A stretch of 64,000 nucleotides of DNA from Thermococcus sp. LS1 (GTDB lineage Archaea; Methanobacteriota_B; Thermococci; Thermococcales; Thermococcaceae). The notes under the pieces are model-generated. The model was not told the DNA's origin. It saw nothing but the letters and a program-made list of their open reading frames with translations, and did no database searches. Below are positions 18,465-27,533 of the stretch, in pieces. Positions within the stretch are counted from its first letter, which is position 1. The number at the start of each line of letters is the position of its first letter. Location of the stretch: positions 62,001 to 126,000 of the forward strand of contig NZ_SNUJ01000001.1 in the NCBI RefSeq assembly GCF_012027395.1, read 5' to 3'. The position numbers and the translations under genes were made by a program.

Positions 18465-18917
18465 ATGCGAATGGGTTTGGACAAAATAGACAAAAAGATT
18501 CTCGCCATACTCCAAAAGAACAGCAGAACGCCCCTGCGGGAGATCTCCAAGGAGGTCAATCTGGCCGAATCGACCGTTTATGAAAGGATAAAGAAGCTGA
18601 AAGAGAAAGGCATCATAAAGAAGTTCACCGTCATTCTCGACCCGGATTCCCTTGGCTTCAGGATTCTCGCGTTTATACTCATAAAGTCCAAGGCCGGCAA
18701 GTACTCCTACGTCGCCCAGGAGCTTAAGCAGTACCCGGAGATAATCGAAATCTATGAGACCACCGGCGACTACGACATGCTCGTGAAGATAAGAACAAGT
18801 GGAAGCGAGGAGCTCAACGAGTTCCTCGACACCATCGGTGAAATCGAGGGCGTTGAGGCGACCCACACCATGGTCGTGCTCAAGGTCCACAAAGAGACGA
18901 CGGAACTTCCGCTCTAA
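18465..18917 (+). CDS. Lrp/AsnC-family transcriptional regulator
   Basis: 150 residues. The N-terminal helix-turn-helix runs DKKILAILQKNSRTPLREIS then VNLAESTVYERIKKL. The C-terminal RAM domain has the ligand-loop pattern ETTGDYDMLVKI and GVEATHTMVVL. Lrp proteins sense amino acids and repress or activate metabolism genes as octamers. The GTG and ATG at 18456 and 18459 belong to the ribosome-binding site. Its targets are not evident; it is the only Lrp gene in this amino-acid-catabolism-rich window. Confidence 0.9.
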   Translation: MRMGLDKIDKKILAILQKNSRTPLREISKEVNLAESTVYERIKKLKEKGIIKKFTVILDPDSLGFRILAFILIKSKAGKYSYVAQELKQYPEIIEIYETTGDYDMLVKIRTSGSEELNEFLDTIGEIEGVEATHTMVVLKVHKETTELPL

Positions 18918-18993
18918 TGCCCATTTTTGTCCACAAAAGCTTATAAGTGTCCCATTTCTATTTCTCTCTGAGCGTTAATATGGGGGTGTTTCT

Positions 18994-19494
18994 ATGAAGG
19001 TACTGTTTCTGAGCGCGGATGGTTTTGAGGATCTGGAGCTGATATACCCGCTCCACCGGATTAAAGAAGAAGGCCACGAGGTTTACGTCGCCAGTTTCCA
19101 GAGGGGCAAGATAACCGGAAAGCACGGTTACACCGTAAACGTCGACTTAGCTTTTGACGAGGTTGATCCTGATGAGTTCGATGCCCTCGTTCTTCCCGGT
19201 GGGAAGGCCCCGGAGATAGTCAGGCTCAACGAGAAGGCGGTTATGATAACCAAGAGGATGTTCGAGAAAGGCAAGCCGGTCGCGAGCGTATGCCACGGGC
19301 CACAGATACTCATCTCCGCCAAAGTCCTTAAAGGCAGGAAGGGAACCAGCACGATAACCATCAGGGATGATGTGATAAACGCTGGAGCAGAATGGATCGA
19401 CGCAGAGGTAGTCGTCGACGGCAACTGGGTCAGCTCAAGGCACCCAGGCGACCTGCACGCCTGGATGAGGGAGTTTGTGAAGCTCCTCCGCTGA
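18994..19494 (+). CDS. pfpI: PfpI/DJ-1 family intracellular protease or deglycase
   Basis: 166 residues, the exact length of PfpI. The nucleophile Cys lies in VASVCHGPQIL (about residue 100) with its neighbouring His, and Glu12 (GFEDLEL) completes the site. The C-terminal SSRHPGDLHAW helix is typical. The family forms hexameric rings; members have been described as ATP-independent proteases and as protein deglycases. A GGGGGTG ribosome-binding site precedes the ATG. Confidence 0.92.
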   Translation: MKVLFLSADGFEDLELIYPLHRIKEEGHEVYVASFQRGKITGKHGYTVNVDLAFDEVDPDEFDALVLPGGKAPEIVRLNEKAVMITKRMFEKGKPVASVCHGPQILISAKVLKGRKGTSTITIRDDVINAGAEWIDAEVVVDGNWVSSRHPGDLHAWMREFVKLLR

Positions 19495-19573
19495 GCTCCA
19501 ACTTTTCTTGTTAACTTTTCTCCGGCATAAGCCTTATACAGAAAAGTGATGAGATTTTTCATAGGTGCAAGCC

Positions 19574-20296
19574 ATGAAAAGGCGAGGCGGGACTCTCGGT
19601 GCACTCCTAGTATTAATCCTCGTGGCAGTTCTTGTGGGTGCGGCGGTGACGTTAGCCTTAGCGCTCCACGGCGACATTGAGATCAGAGGTATAACCCCAA
19701 AAAAGACCGCCGGAGCACTCGTCGAGTTTGGAAAGTTCAATGCGTCCTCTCTTGTTGTCAGGAGCACCGTGGGAGATGTATACGTGGTCAAGGCAAACGT
19801 GAGCGGCCTCGTGGTCAAGAGCAACCTTCCAATAAACGTTAGCTTTGAAAACGGCGTCCTCGAAGTGTACTGCCCGATTAAAGAGAGCATTACCGGCAAA
19901 AGGAACATCTGCAACGACTACAAGAACGGCACCGTTGTGGTAGAAGTTAGTGGAGAGCTCGAGTACCTGGGCATGAGGGACGCCGTCGGGGACTTCCTGA
20001 TCTCGGCAGGAGTCAAGAGGATAACAGTGAGGCACGTCGTTGGCGATTTCGATGGCGAGAGCTGGGCGGGGTACACGATCGAGAACGCAGTTGGAGGTAT
20101 AACTCTCCACGCGAACGACCATGTGAGCATCAACAATGTGGTAGGCGATATCCTAGTAATCGTCCCGCCGGACTTTAGTGTGGCCCTAAACGCCGAGGAT
20201 GTGCTGGGAAACGTTAAGAACACAGCAGGCGGGAACAACGGCACAATAGTCGTTTCGATTTCCAATGTGGTCGGTGATGTGAGCATCAAGGGATGA
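19574..20296 (+). CDS. membrane-anchored beta-repeat protein, toastrack/DUF4097-like
   Basis: 240 residues. A basic start and single TM helix (about 8-31) are followed by an extracytoplasmic beta-rich domain with a recurring Val-Gly-Asp motif: STVGDVYV, DAVGDFLI, HVVGDFDG, NVVGDILV, NVVGDVSI. Such regular strands fit the single-stranded beta-solenoid called toastrack (DUF4097/DUF2807 group). The next genes encode a PspC protein and a small TM protein, the partners of toastrack domains in bacterial envelope-stress systems. Start at ATG 19574; GTG 19565 is within the ribosome-binding region. Family assignment is from repeat pattern and context, not a profile search. Confidence 0.6.
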   Translation: MKRRGGTLGALLVLILVAVLVGAAVTLALALHGDIEIRGITPKKTAGALVEFGKFNASSLVVRSTVGDVYVVKANVSGLVVKSNLPINVSFENGVLEVYCPIKESITGKRNICNDYKNGTVVVEVSGELEYLGMRDAVGDFLISAGVKRITVRHVVGDFDGESWAGYTIENAVGGITLHANDHVSINNVVGDILVIVPPDFSVALNAEDVLGNVKNTAGGNNGTIVVSISNVVGDVSIKG

Positions 20297-20338
20297 CTTT
20301 TTAAGCCCCTTCCCCTTTCTTACAACCGGTGAGGAGAA

Positions 20339-20767
20339 ATGGTGAAGAAGCTGATGCGCTCAAAGGAGAACAGGGTCTTCCTCGGGGTTATTGGGGGGAT
20401 AGCCGAGCACCTTGAAGTAGACCCGACGCTCCTCAGGATTATCTTTGTCGTCCTGCTGGTATTCAACCCCTTCGCGATGGTCCTGCTCTACTTCCTGCTT
20501 GCCCTCGTCCTGCCCGAGGAGGGGGGCGAGGAGAAGCCCATCGAGGAGAGGCTCAACGAACTGGCGGACGAGACCGGAAAGAGTATCAACGAGGTCTTTT
20601 CAAGGAACGACAACACCAAACCCCTCGCGGTAATACTGATAGTAATCGGCGCGGCCCTTATAGCAAAGCCGTTCTTCCCCCTGATAATCGGCCCCGTTGG
20701 AGGAACGACGCTCCTCGCGGCAGCTCTCTTGGTGATAGGCATAATACTGCTGACGAAGGGTGATTGA
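20339..20767 (+). CDS. PspC-domain membrane protein
   Basis: 142 residues. The N-terminus matches PspC: KENRVFLGVIGGIAEHLEVD then a TM helix with LLRIIFVVLLVF. A cytoplasmic linker ELADETGKSINEVF and two further hydrophobic helices follow. PspC proteins sense membrane stress in phage-shock and LiaF-type systems. It lies 42 bases after the toastrack-like gene and its stop region overlaps the ribosome-binding site of the next small membrane-protein gene. Confidence 0.8.
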   Translation: MVKKLMRSKENRVFLGVIGGIAEHLEVDPTLLRIIFVVLLVFNPFAMVLLYFLLALVLPEEGGEEKPIEERLNELADETGKSINEVFSRNDNTKPLAVILIVIGAALIAKPFFPLIIGPVGGTTLLAAALLVIGIILLTKGD

Positions 20768-20768
20768 A

Positions 20769-20996
20769 ATGAGAACGCTCGGAATAATCTTCGTTTTCCT
20801 TGGGCTTGTCCTCCTGCTGAAGCAGTTCAATCCAGCTTTCATAGCCTGGCTCCAGCCCTACGCTGGGGCGATAAAGGGTGCCTTCTGGGGCGTTACGCTG
20901 GTAGCCTTCGGCCTCTACATGCTGACAAAGAGAACCGCGAGGAGGGTTGTACTGGTCCTCTACCTCATCTATCTGCTCCTCTATCTGGTGGTCTGA
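20769..20996 (+). CDS. small three-helix membrane protein (LiaI-like)
   Basis: 75 residues with three hydrophobic helices separated by short polar turns (LLLKQFNPAF, LTKRTARR). The size, glycine pattern and position after PspC recall LiaI/LiaF-TM small proteins; this is suggestive only. ATG 20769 follows GGGTGAT; the frame to GTG 20760 overlaps the pspC stop. The CitG-like gene starts on the base after its stop. Confidence 0.6.
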   Translation: MRTLGIIFVFLGLVLLLKQFNPAFIAWLQPYAGAIKGAFWGVTLVAFGLYMLTKRTARRVVLVLYLIYLLLYLVV

Positions 20997-21893
20997 ATGG
21001 AGCGGTGGAGGATCATAAAGGCCTTCACCCTCGGCCCGCTCCTTGAAGCAGCTATCCCGAAGCCCGGCAACGTGAATCGCTTTAGGGACTTCGAGGATCT
21101 GACCTTTTACCACTTTCTCTTCGCTGAAACTGCCGTTATAGACATCTACTACGAGGCCGTTAAGGTCGGTGAGCTCCTCAGGAAAGGAGCCCTCCTGCCG
21201 AGTGAGGCAGGAATCGGCGAGCTGATCAAAAGAGCAGTTCAGAACGCGAAGGAGGCACAGAACGCCAATCCCAACTTCGGCATAATAACCCTCTCCATTC
21301 CACTGATGATTGCCTTGTCCATGGGCAGGAACATGCTCGATGCCAGGGAGAAGGTGAAGCTCCTCATCGAGGAATCCACCGTGAGGGATACTATGGAGCT
21401 CTACCGTGCAATAAGGATAGCCAACCCGAAAGGCATCCCCAGCGGCGTTAAGTACGACGTTTACAGCAACGATTCCTTCAGGGAGCTCTTCCAGGACGGA
21501 ATAAACCTAGCAAGGCTCGCCGAGATGAGCTGCGAGAGGGAACTGATATTCTGCGAGTGGCTCAACCAGTACGAGCTCAGCTACAGTACCTTCGCGAGGC
21601 TTTACGAACTCGTCAGAGAGAAATCGCTCGAGGAAGCAGTTCAAACGGCTTTTCTGGAGCTTTTGGCGGGCAACCTCGACACGCTCATCATCAGAAAAGC
21701 GGGCATAGAGGAGGCAAAGCTCGTCCAGAGAAAGGCGAGGGAAGTCCTGGAAGGGAAGCTTACGCTCGGGGAGTTCGACTCCTTTATGAGGGAAAAGAAG
21801 GACTTAAGGAACCCCGGAAGTCTGGCGGACGTAATGGCAGTAGCGTTGAGCCTCCTCATCTTAAGGGGCTACCGTTTCACTCCAGAACCCTGA
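20997..21893 (+). CDS. CitG/MdcB-type triphosphoribosyl-dephospho-CoA synthase family protein
   Basis: 298 residues. Family marks are AIPKPGNVNRF near residue 20, NPNFGIITLSIPL near 93 and a C-terminal GSLADVMAVALSLL. Bacterial members make the prosthetic-group precursor of citrate or malonate lyase from ATP and dephospho-CoA. No lyase acyl-carrier gene is visible here, so the archaeal protein probably uses another nucleotide-transfer reaction. ATG directly abuts the preceding stop, indicating one transcript with the PspC cluster; the last 17 bases overlap the convergent gene. Confidence 0.8.
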   Translation: MERWRIIKAFTLGPLLEAAIPKPGNVNRFRDFEDLTFYHFLFAETAVIDIYYEAVKVGELLRKGALLPSEAGIGELIKRAVQNAKEAQNANPNFGIITLSIPLMIALSMGRNMLDAREKVKLLIEESTVRDTMELYRAIRIANPKGIPSGVKYDVYSNDSFRELFQDGINLARLAEMSCERELIFCEWLNQYELSYSTFARLYELVREKSLEEAVQTAFLELLAGNLDTLIIRKAGIEEAKLVQRKAREVLEGKLTLGEFDSFMREKKDLRNPGSLADVMAVALSLLILRGYRFTPEP

Positions 21894-22158
21894 ACCTCTT
21901 TGCCCCGCCGAGCCCAAAGCCCAGAGCCTTACTGTCAACAACAACCGCGTCCTTTCCGAGTTCGTCGAGGATGCGGAGCTTTAATCCCGAAAGCTCGAGG
22001 ACTTCCTCCTCACCGCCGAACTCCTCGTTCACCTGTCCTTTTATGAATTCGTAAGCTTCGAAGCCGACAAGAACGACATCGGGCTCGTAGCCGTCGAGCT
22101 TTAGCTCGTTGGCCTTCTCCTCAATCAGGCTTAGAACCCTGATCAAATCTCCCCTCAT
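21877..22158 (-). CDS. small conserved Thermococcales protein (possibly DUF1884)
   Basis: 93 residues, acidic and soluble. It begins with a helix, then YEPDVVLVGFEAYEFIKG and a GGEEEVLELSGLKLRIL strand region, and ends in a glycine-rich GFGLGGAKRF. From memory this pattern fits the DUF1884 family of small pyrococcal proteins; I am not certain. GGTGG precedes the ATG. Function unknown. Confidence 0.6.
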   Translation of the reverse strand: MRGDLIRVLSLIEEKANELKLDGYEPDVVLVGFEAYEFIKGQVNEEFGGEEEVLELSGLKLRILDELGKDAVVVDSKALGFGLGGAKRFRVLE

Positions 22159-22201
22159 ACAACCACCGAAAGAATTTGGAGAAGGGGCTTAAAAGTCTTC
22201 C

Positions 22202-22843
22202 TCAGAGGCCGAAGGCGCCCTTTATGCCGTTTATTATCATCTGGACGGCCATAGACGTTAGTATCAGACCCATCATCCTTGTCATGACCTTGATTCCGAC
22301 CCTTCCGAGTTTGGTTTTGATTCTGTTGGCCGAGCACAGGACGAGCCATACCGTGAGACCTATTGCCATTATGCTGGCTATGACCGTCGCTTTCTCCGGA
22401 AGGCTCACGCTCTTGGCGGTGTAGATCATCACCGTCGTTATCGCGCCCGGACCTGAAATCAGCGGGATGGCGAGAGGAATTATCGCAACCTCCTCAAGGG
22501 TTACCACTTCCTCGTCGAACTCCTCCGTTTCCTCCCTGCTTATCTTGATCGAGGAGAGACTTCCCGAGAGCATATCCATCGCCATGCGGAAGAGTAGAAT
22601 ACCGCCGGCTATGGCGAAGGCATCTATGCTCGAGCCGAAGAACCAGAATATCCACTGGCCGATGAGGGCGAAGGTTACGAGCGTTACCACTACCGTTATG
22701 GCAGTTTTCCTCGCTATCTCTCTTCTCTCGCTCCATGAAAGGTCGTGAGTGACGCCCAGGAAGACTGGCACTGCTCCAACGGGATTCGTTATCGCAAAGA
22801 GGCCGCCGTAGAGTATGACGAAGTACTTGAGGAGCTCTATCAC
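22202..22843 (-). CDS. MarC-family integral membrane protein
   Basis: 213 residues with six hydrophobic helices. The family pattern is clear: FAITNPVGAVPVFLGVT in the first helix-loop, AGGILLFRMAMDMLSG in the third, and PLAIPLISGPGAITTVM before the fourth. MarC proteins are widespread transporters of unknown substrate; a role in antibiotic resistance was withdrawn. The start is GTG 22843 behind GGTGGT. Confidence 0.88.
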   Translation of the reverse strand: MIELLKYFVILYGGLFAITNPVGAVPVFLGVTHDLSWSERREIARKTAITVVVTLVTFALIGQWIFWFFGSSIDAFAIAGGILLFRMAMDMLSGSLSSIKISREETEEFDEEVVTLEEVAIIPLAIPLISGPGAITTVMIYTAKSVSLPEKATVIASIMAIGLTVWLVLCSANRIKTKLGRVGIKVMTRMMGLILTSMAVQMIINGIKGAFGL

Positions 22844-22884
22844 TTTACCACCCGCGGCGGCTGAGAGAAAAGAAGTTTAAAAAA

Positions 22885-23292
22885 CTAACTCTTGATAATC
22901 TCGAAGGAGTACGTAAGCTCCGCTCCACTGAGCTTTATGTGGGCCGAGGCGGAGCAGTATTTGTCCTGACTCAGCTCTATCGCGCGTTTGGCTTTCTCCT
23001 CGCTCACGTCACCGTAAATTTTGTAATGGAGGTGAACCTTCTTGTATATCCTCGGGTGCTCCTCCCTTCTCTCACCGCTGATTTCGACTTCCAGGCCCTC
23101 AATCGGCTCGCGCATCTTCTGGAGTATCATAACCACATCATAGGCGGTGCAGCCAGCAACGCTCAGAAGGAGAAGCTTCATGGGGCTTATACCACCCTCG
23201 CCAAGGATGACGGAGCAGCTATCGCTCTCTATCCTTCCGATGAACTGATAGTCCTTGAACCACTCCACCCGGCCTTTAACCTCGTCCCCCAT
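22885..23292 (-). CDS. OsmC-family protein
   Basis: 135 residues. The conserved cysteines of OsmC/YhfA hydroperoxide reductases are present: one in LLSVAGCTAYDV and one in DKYCSASAHI, about 60 residues apart. Family members reduce organic hydroperoxides through these thiols. ATG 23292 with GGGTG upstream is preferred over the longer frame to 23319. It diverges from the radical SAM gene across 58 bases. Confidence 0.85.
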   Translation of the reverse strand: MGDEVKGRVEWFKDYQFIGRIESDSCSVILGEGGISPMKLLLLSVAGCTAYDVVMILQKMREPIEGLEVEISGERREEHPRIYKKVHLHYKIYGDVSEEKAKRAIELSQDKYCSASAHIKLSGAELTYSFEIIKS

Positions 23293-23350
23293 ATTTTTCA
23301 CCCATAAAAGTAAACACAATTTCTTTTAAGGCCTTTTCGTAGGCACAAAT

Positions 23351-24193
23351 ATGTATATACGGCCCTTCGACCCATGGAAGGCAAAGCTCTGCACATGCCC
23401 CTTTAAGTACACACTGAACGTCTACACCGGTTGCGATCATGCCTGCGTTTACTGCTACATAACGAGCTACATCCCCCACGCCTTTCGTGTGAGGATAAAG
23501 GAGGGACTTTTACCAAAGCTCGAGAAAGAACTGAGAAAGTTCGACAGAAGGTACATCATAGCGCTCTCATACTCTTCCGACCCCTATCCAACCATAGAGC
23601 GTGAGCTCGGAATAACGAGGAAGGTTCTCGAGCTTTTCAAGAGATACGACATCCGCTGTTTGCTCCTCACGAAGTCGGACGTCTTCGAGCGTGACCTCGA
23701 TATCCTGAAGGAGCTCAAGTGCGCCGTTGGGATAACCGTGACCACCGTAGACGAGAGAAAGGCAAAGCTCCTGGAGCCGAACGCACCCGCACCTAAAGAC
23801 AGAATTAGAGTCCTCAAAAAGGCTAAAAGCGAGGGAATCCCAGTTTACGCGCGCATAGATCCGATAATCCCGTTTTACACCTGGGGAGACTTCGATAAGA
23901 CCCTCAATGCGCTGAGCTTCGTTAATCACATAACCGTCTCGACGCTCAAGCTGAGAATCGATTCAAAGAGAAGGATGTTTGCGAAGTTCCCGGAGCTCAT
24001 GGAAAAGCTGTGGCCGCTCTATGAAAAGGGTGAGAGGATAGGGGGGTATTACTACCTTCCGCGGGAGCTTAGAATAAAGATCCTTCAAGAGGCGGAGAGA
24101 AAAATAACCGAGAGGGGTATTACGTTTGGCTCGTGTCGGGAAGGTTATCGGTCGTATCCGAGCTGCGACGGTTCTCATCTAGTTCCTCTCTGA
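23351..24193 (+). CDS. radical SAM protein, SPL/Rv2578c type
   Basis: 280 residues. The radical SAM 4Fe-4S motif is CDHACVYCY near residue 29, preceded by NVYTGC, and the core contains YSSDPYPTIE and LLTKSD typical of the spore-photoproduct-lyase-like group (COG1533). These enzymes use SAM to generate a 5'-deoxyadenosyl radical; the substrate of archaeal members is unknown. Its last 74 bases overlap the end of the convergent amidotransferase-like gene. Confidence 0.85.
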   Translation: MYIRPFDPWKAKLCTCPFKYTLNVYTGCDHACVYCYITSYIPHAFRVRIKEGLLPKLEKELRKFDRRYIIALSYSSDPYPTIERELGITRKVLELFKRYDIRCLLLTKSDVFERDLDILKELKCAVGITVTTVDERKAKLLEPNAPAPKDRIRVLKKAKSEGIPVYARIDPIIPFYTWGDFDKTLNALSFVNHITVSTLKLRIDSKRRMFAKFPELMEKLWPLYEKGERIGGYYYLPRELRIKILQEAERKITERGITFGSCREGYRSYPSCDGSHLVPL

Positions 24194-24953
24194 CTTCAGC
24201 CTCTATCTCCAGTCTCTCCATCTCCCGCTTCTTGGCCCGGTATTCTGCAGCAGCCAGTACAAAAGCCTCGAAGAGCGGCTCCATTTCGGGCAAATGCTCC
24301 GCCTGCCACTGGACGCCAATCACAAAGCTCTCTTCTGCCTCGATCGCCTCGATGAGACCGTCAACGGCGTAGGCAACGGGCTTTATTCCCTCACCGACCC
24401 GCTTGATGGCCTGGTGGTGGAAGCTGTTGACGCGCAGATAGACCTCGTTGGTACCCTCTATGTTGAGCTTGTCCTTGAGAATCTCATAGAGCTTCGAGCT
24501 CATCTTTATCCTTACTCCATGGACGCGCTGGGTCGGACCGATAAGCTTCAGATCCCAGTCGTGCTTGATGGCTTTAGGAATCTCCGTTAGATCCTGATAC
24601 AGAGTTCCACCCAGGGCAACGTTTATAACGTGCATTCCACGGCCGATGCCCAGAATTGGCACACCTTTCTCAATCGCTTTTTTTACAAGGCATATCTCAA
24701 ATTCGTCCCTCTCCACATCCACATATTTGATGAAACTCGATGGATCCTCACCGTAGAAATGGGGATGAACGTCGGGGCCCTCAATGAGGAGGATTCCGTC
24801 GGCGTGCTCCAGAACCTCCTCCGGAGAGGAATCCGCAGTGAAAACCGCAGGAATGCCCCCGGCTTTAATCACCTTTTCCACGTGCATTTTATCGAGAAAA
24901 AGACGGTTTCTGGAATGGTCTATCTGACCGATTATACCTATCAAAGGCTTCAT
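24120..24953 (-). CDS. class I glutamine amidotransferase homologue (peptidase C26) without catalytic Cys and His
   Basis: 277 residues of the PuuD/gamma-Glu-GABA hydrolase family: IIGQI at the start, the loop LLIEGPDVHPHFY, the elbow LGIGRGMHVINVALGG and NSFHHQAI. In active members the elbow reads GICRG; here residue 104 is Gly (codon GGC). The usual GVQWHPE is GVQWQAEH, so His217 is Gln; Glu219 remains. The triad is therefore broken while the fold appears intact, suggesting a binding or regulatory role. A charged 45-residue C-terminal extension lies partly in the overlap with the radical SAM gene. Start ATG 24953 has GGTGG upstream. Confidence 0.85.
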   Translation of the reverse strand: MKPLIGIIGQIDHSRNRLFLDKMHVEKVIKAGGIPAVFTADSSPEEVLEHADGILLIEGPDVHPHFYGEDPSSFIKYVDVERDEFEICLVKKAIEKGVPILGIGRGMHVINVALGGTLYQDLTEIPKAIKHDWDLKLIGPTQRVHGVRIKMSSKLYEILKDKLNIEGTNEVYLRVNSFHHQAIKRVGEGIKPVAYAVDGLIEAIEAEESFVIGVQWQAEHLPEMEPLFEAFVLAAAEYRAKKREMERLEIEAEVREELDENRRSSDTTDNLPDTSQT

Positions 24954-25015
24954 AGCGACCACCTGAAAAGAAGTTGAAGAAGGGAGTATAAAAAGGTTTA
25001 CGGAAAAGGATGAAA

Positions 25016-26257
25016 TCAGCCCTTAAGGGCCTTCATTTCCTCCTCTATGACCTCTGCGAGCCTCTTAACGCCCTCACGTATCTTCTCTTCTGGGACATAG
25101 GTAAAGTTCAAGCGCATGGTGTTCTTGACGTCCCTGTGGGCAAAGAATGCCTCACCCGGAACGTAGGCGACACCCTTGGCAACGGCCTTCTCCATCATGA
25201 GCTTGGTGTCGATGCCCTCAGGGAGGGTAACCCAGATGAACATTCCTCCGTCCGGCTTGGTCCACTTAACGCCCTCCGGCATGTACTCCTCGAGGGCCTC
25301 GAGCATCGCATCTCTTCTCGGCTTGTAGAACTCTATAACCTTCGGAATGTGCTCGTCGAGGTGGCCGTCAGCAACGTACTTCCAGGCGATGACCTGACCG
25401 AATGGGTTGGCACAGAGGTCAACGGCCTGTTTGGCTATCTCCATCTTCCTGATGAAGTGCGGGTGGGCTGCTATCCATCCCAGCCTGAAGCCTGGAGCAA
25501 ATATCTTCGAGAAGGTGCCAAGATAGATAACCCTTCCCTCGTCGTCAAAGTGCTTAATAGGCGGAATCGGCTCTCCGGAGTAGCGGAGCTCGCTGTACGG
25601 GCTGTCCTCAACGATGAGGAAGTCATACTCCTGGGCCAGTTCTATGAGCTTCTTCCTCCTGTCGAGGCTCATCGTAACACCCATCGGGTTCTGGAACGTC
25701 GAGACGGTGTAGACGAACTTGATCCTCTTGCCCTCGGCGTTGAGCTTCTTGAGCTTCTCCTCGAGGAGGTCAACCATCATACCATCGTCGTCCATTGGAA
25801 TTGAGACGAATTCCGGCTCGTAGTACTTGAAGGCGTTGAGAGCAGCCAGATAGGTTGGACCCTCAACGACGACTATGTCGCCGGGGTTTATGAAGACCCT
25901 TCCAATGAGATCAAGGGCTTGCTGGCTTCCAGCGACCATCATTATCTCGACTTTGCTCGTTGGGATACCGTAGCGCTTTTCCATCCACTCCGCGAGAGCA
26001 AGGCGGAGCGGTGTGAAGCCCTTGGTCGTTCCGTACTGGAGGGCCTTATCTGCATGAGTGGTAAGTATCTCGGCGGTTATCTTCTTGATCGTCTCCACAG
26101 GGAATGTCTCCGGGGCTGGAAGGCCGCCGGCGAGCGAAATAACATCTGATGTCTCGACGAGCTTGAGGAGCTCTCTAATCTCCGAGGCCTTCATTTCCTG
26201 AGCCTTGTTAGAGAAGTAAGTCTCAAAATCCAGTGAACCAGAACTCAGCTTCCGCAT
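25016..26257 (-). CDS. PLP-dependent class I aminotransferase (aromatic / 2-aminoadipate type)
   Basis: 413 residues. Fold type I marks: SLAGGLPAPETFP, ALQYGTTKGFTPLR, the PLP-phosphate region AGSQQALDLIGR, EDSPYSELRYSG and the Schiff-base lysine in LGTFSKIFAPGFRLGW. It closely resembles the broad-specificity aromatic/kynurenine aminotransferases of Pyrococcus and LysN-type enzymes, which transfer amino groups from aromatic residues to 2-oxoglutarate. This would feed indolepyruvate and phenylpyruvate to the ior operon at 40.7-43.3 kb. ATG 26257 has GGAGGA upstream; ATG 26287 lacks a site. Confidence 0.88.
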   Translation of the reverse strand: MRKLSSGSLDFETYFSNKAQEMKASEIRELLKLVETSDVISLAGGLPAPETFPVETIKKITAEILTTHADKALQYGTTKGFTPLRLALAEWMEKRYGIPTSKVEIMMVAGSQQALDLIGRVFINPGDIVVVEGPTYLAALNAFKYYEPEFVSIPMDDDGMMVDLLEEKLKKLNAEGKRIKFVYTVSTFQNPMGVTMSLDRRKKLIELAQEYDFLIVEDSPYSELRYSGEPIPPIKHFDDEGRVIYLGTFSKIFAPGFRLGWIAAHPHFIRKMEIAKQAVDLCANPFGQVIAWKYVADGHLDEHIPKVIEFYKPRRDAMLEALEEYMPEGVKWTKPDGGMFIWVTLPEGIDTKLMMEKAVAKGVAYVPGEAFFAHRDVKNTMRLNFTYVPEEKIREGVKRLAEVIEEEMKALKG

Positions 26258-26377
26258 GAGTTTTTCCTCCACTTCCGTTCCCCCCATTCAATGAACACTT
26301 TTGAGCGCGTCACCAATTCTATACACGTAAGGGTAGCGGCGATTGGTTATAAATCTTTCTGCAATGGTCGTTAGAGC

Positions 26378-26395
26378 CCTTTACTTTTGTAAAGG
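26378..26395. promoter_or_regulatory. perfect palindrome between aminotransferase and R15P isomerase genes
   Basis: CCTTTAC and GTAAAGG form a perfect 7-base inverted repeat around TTTT. It lies about 25 bases upstream of a TATA-like element for the minus-strand aminotransferase gene (complement of 26347-26355). Position and symmetry suit an activator-binding site for that gene. Confidence 0.4.
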
Positions 26396-26498
26396 AGCCT
26401 TTTTGAGCCTGTTTGTGAACATCAAAGAACATAAGGCTTCACCAGTGAACACGAAAAGTTCTATAAACCCCCTAGACATAATGTGAATTTACCGGTAA

Positions 26499-27479
<981 letters not shown>

Positions 27480-27533
27480 GGTTTTTCCTTGTCTCTTTAT
27501 TTCTCGTCATTTGATGGTGAAAAATGAAAGGCT

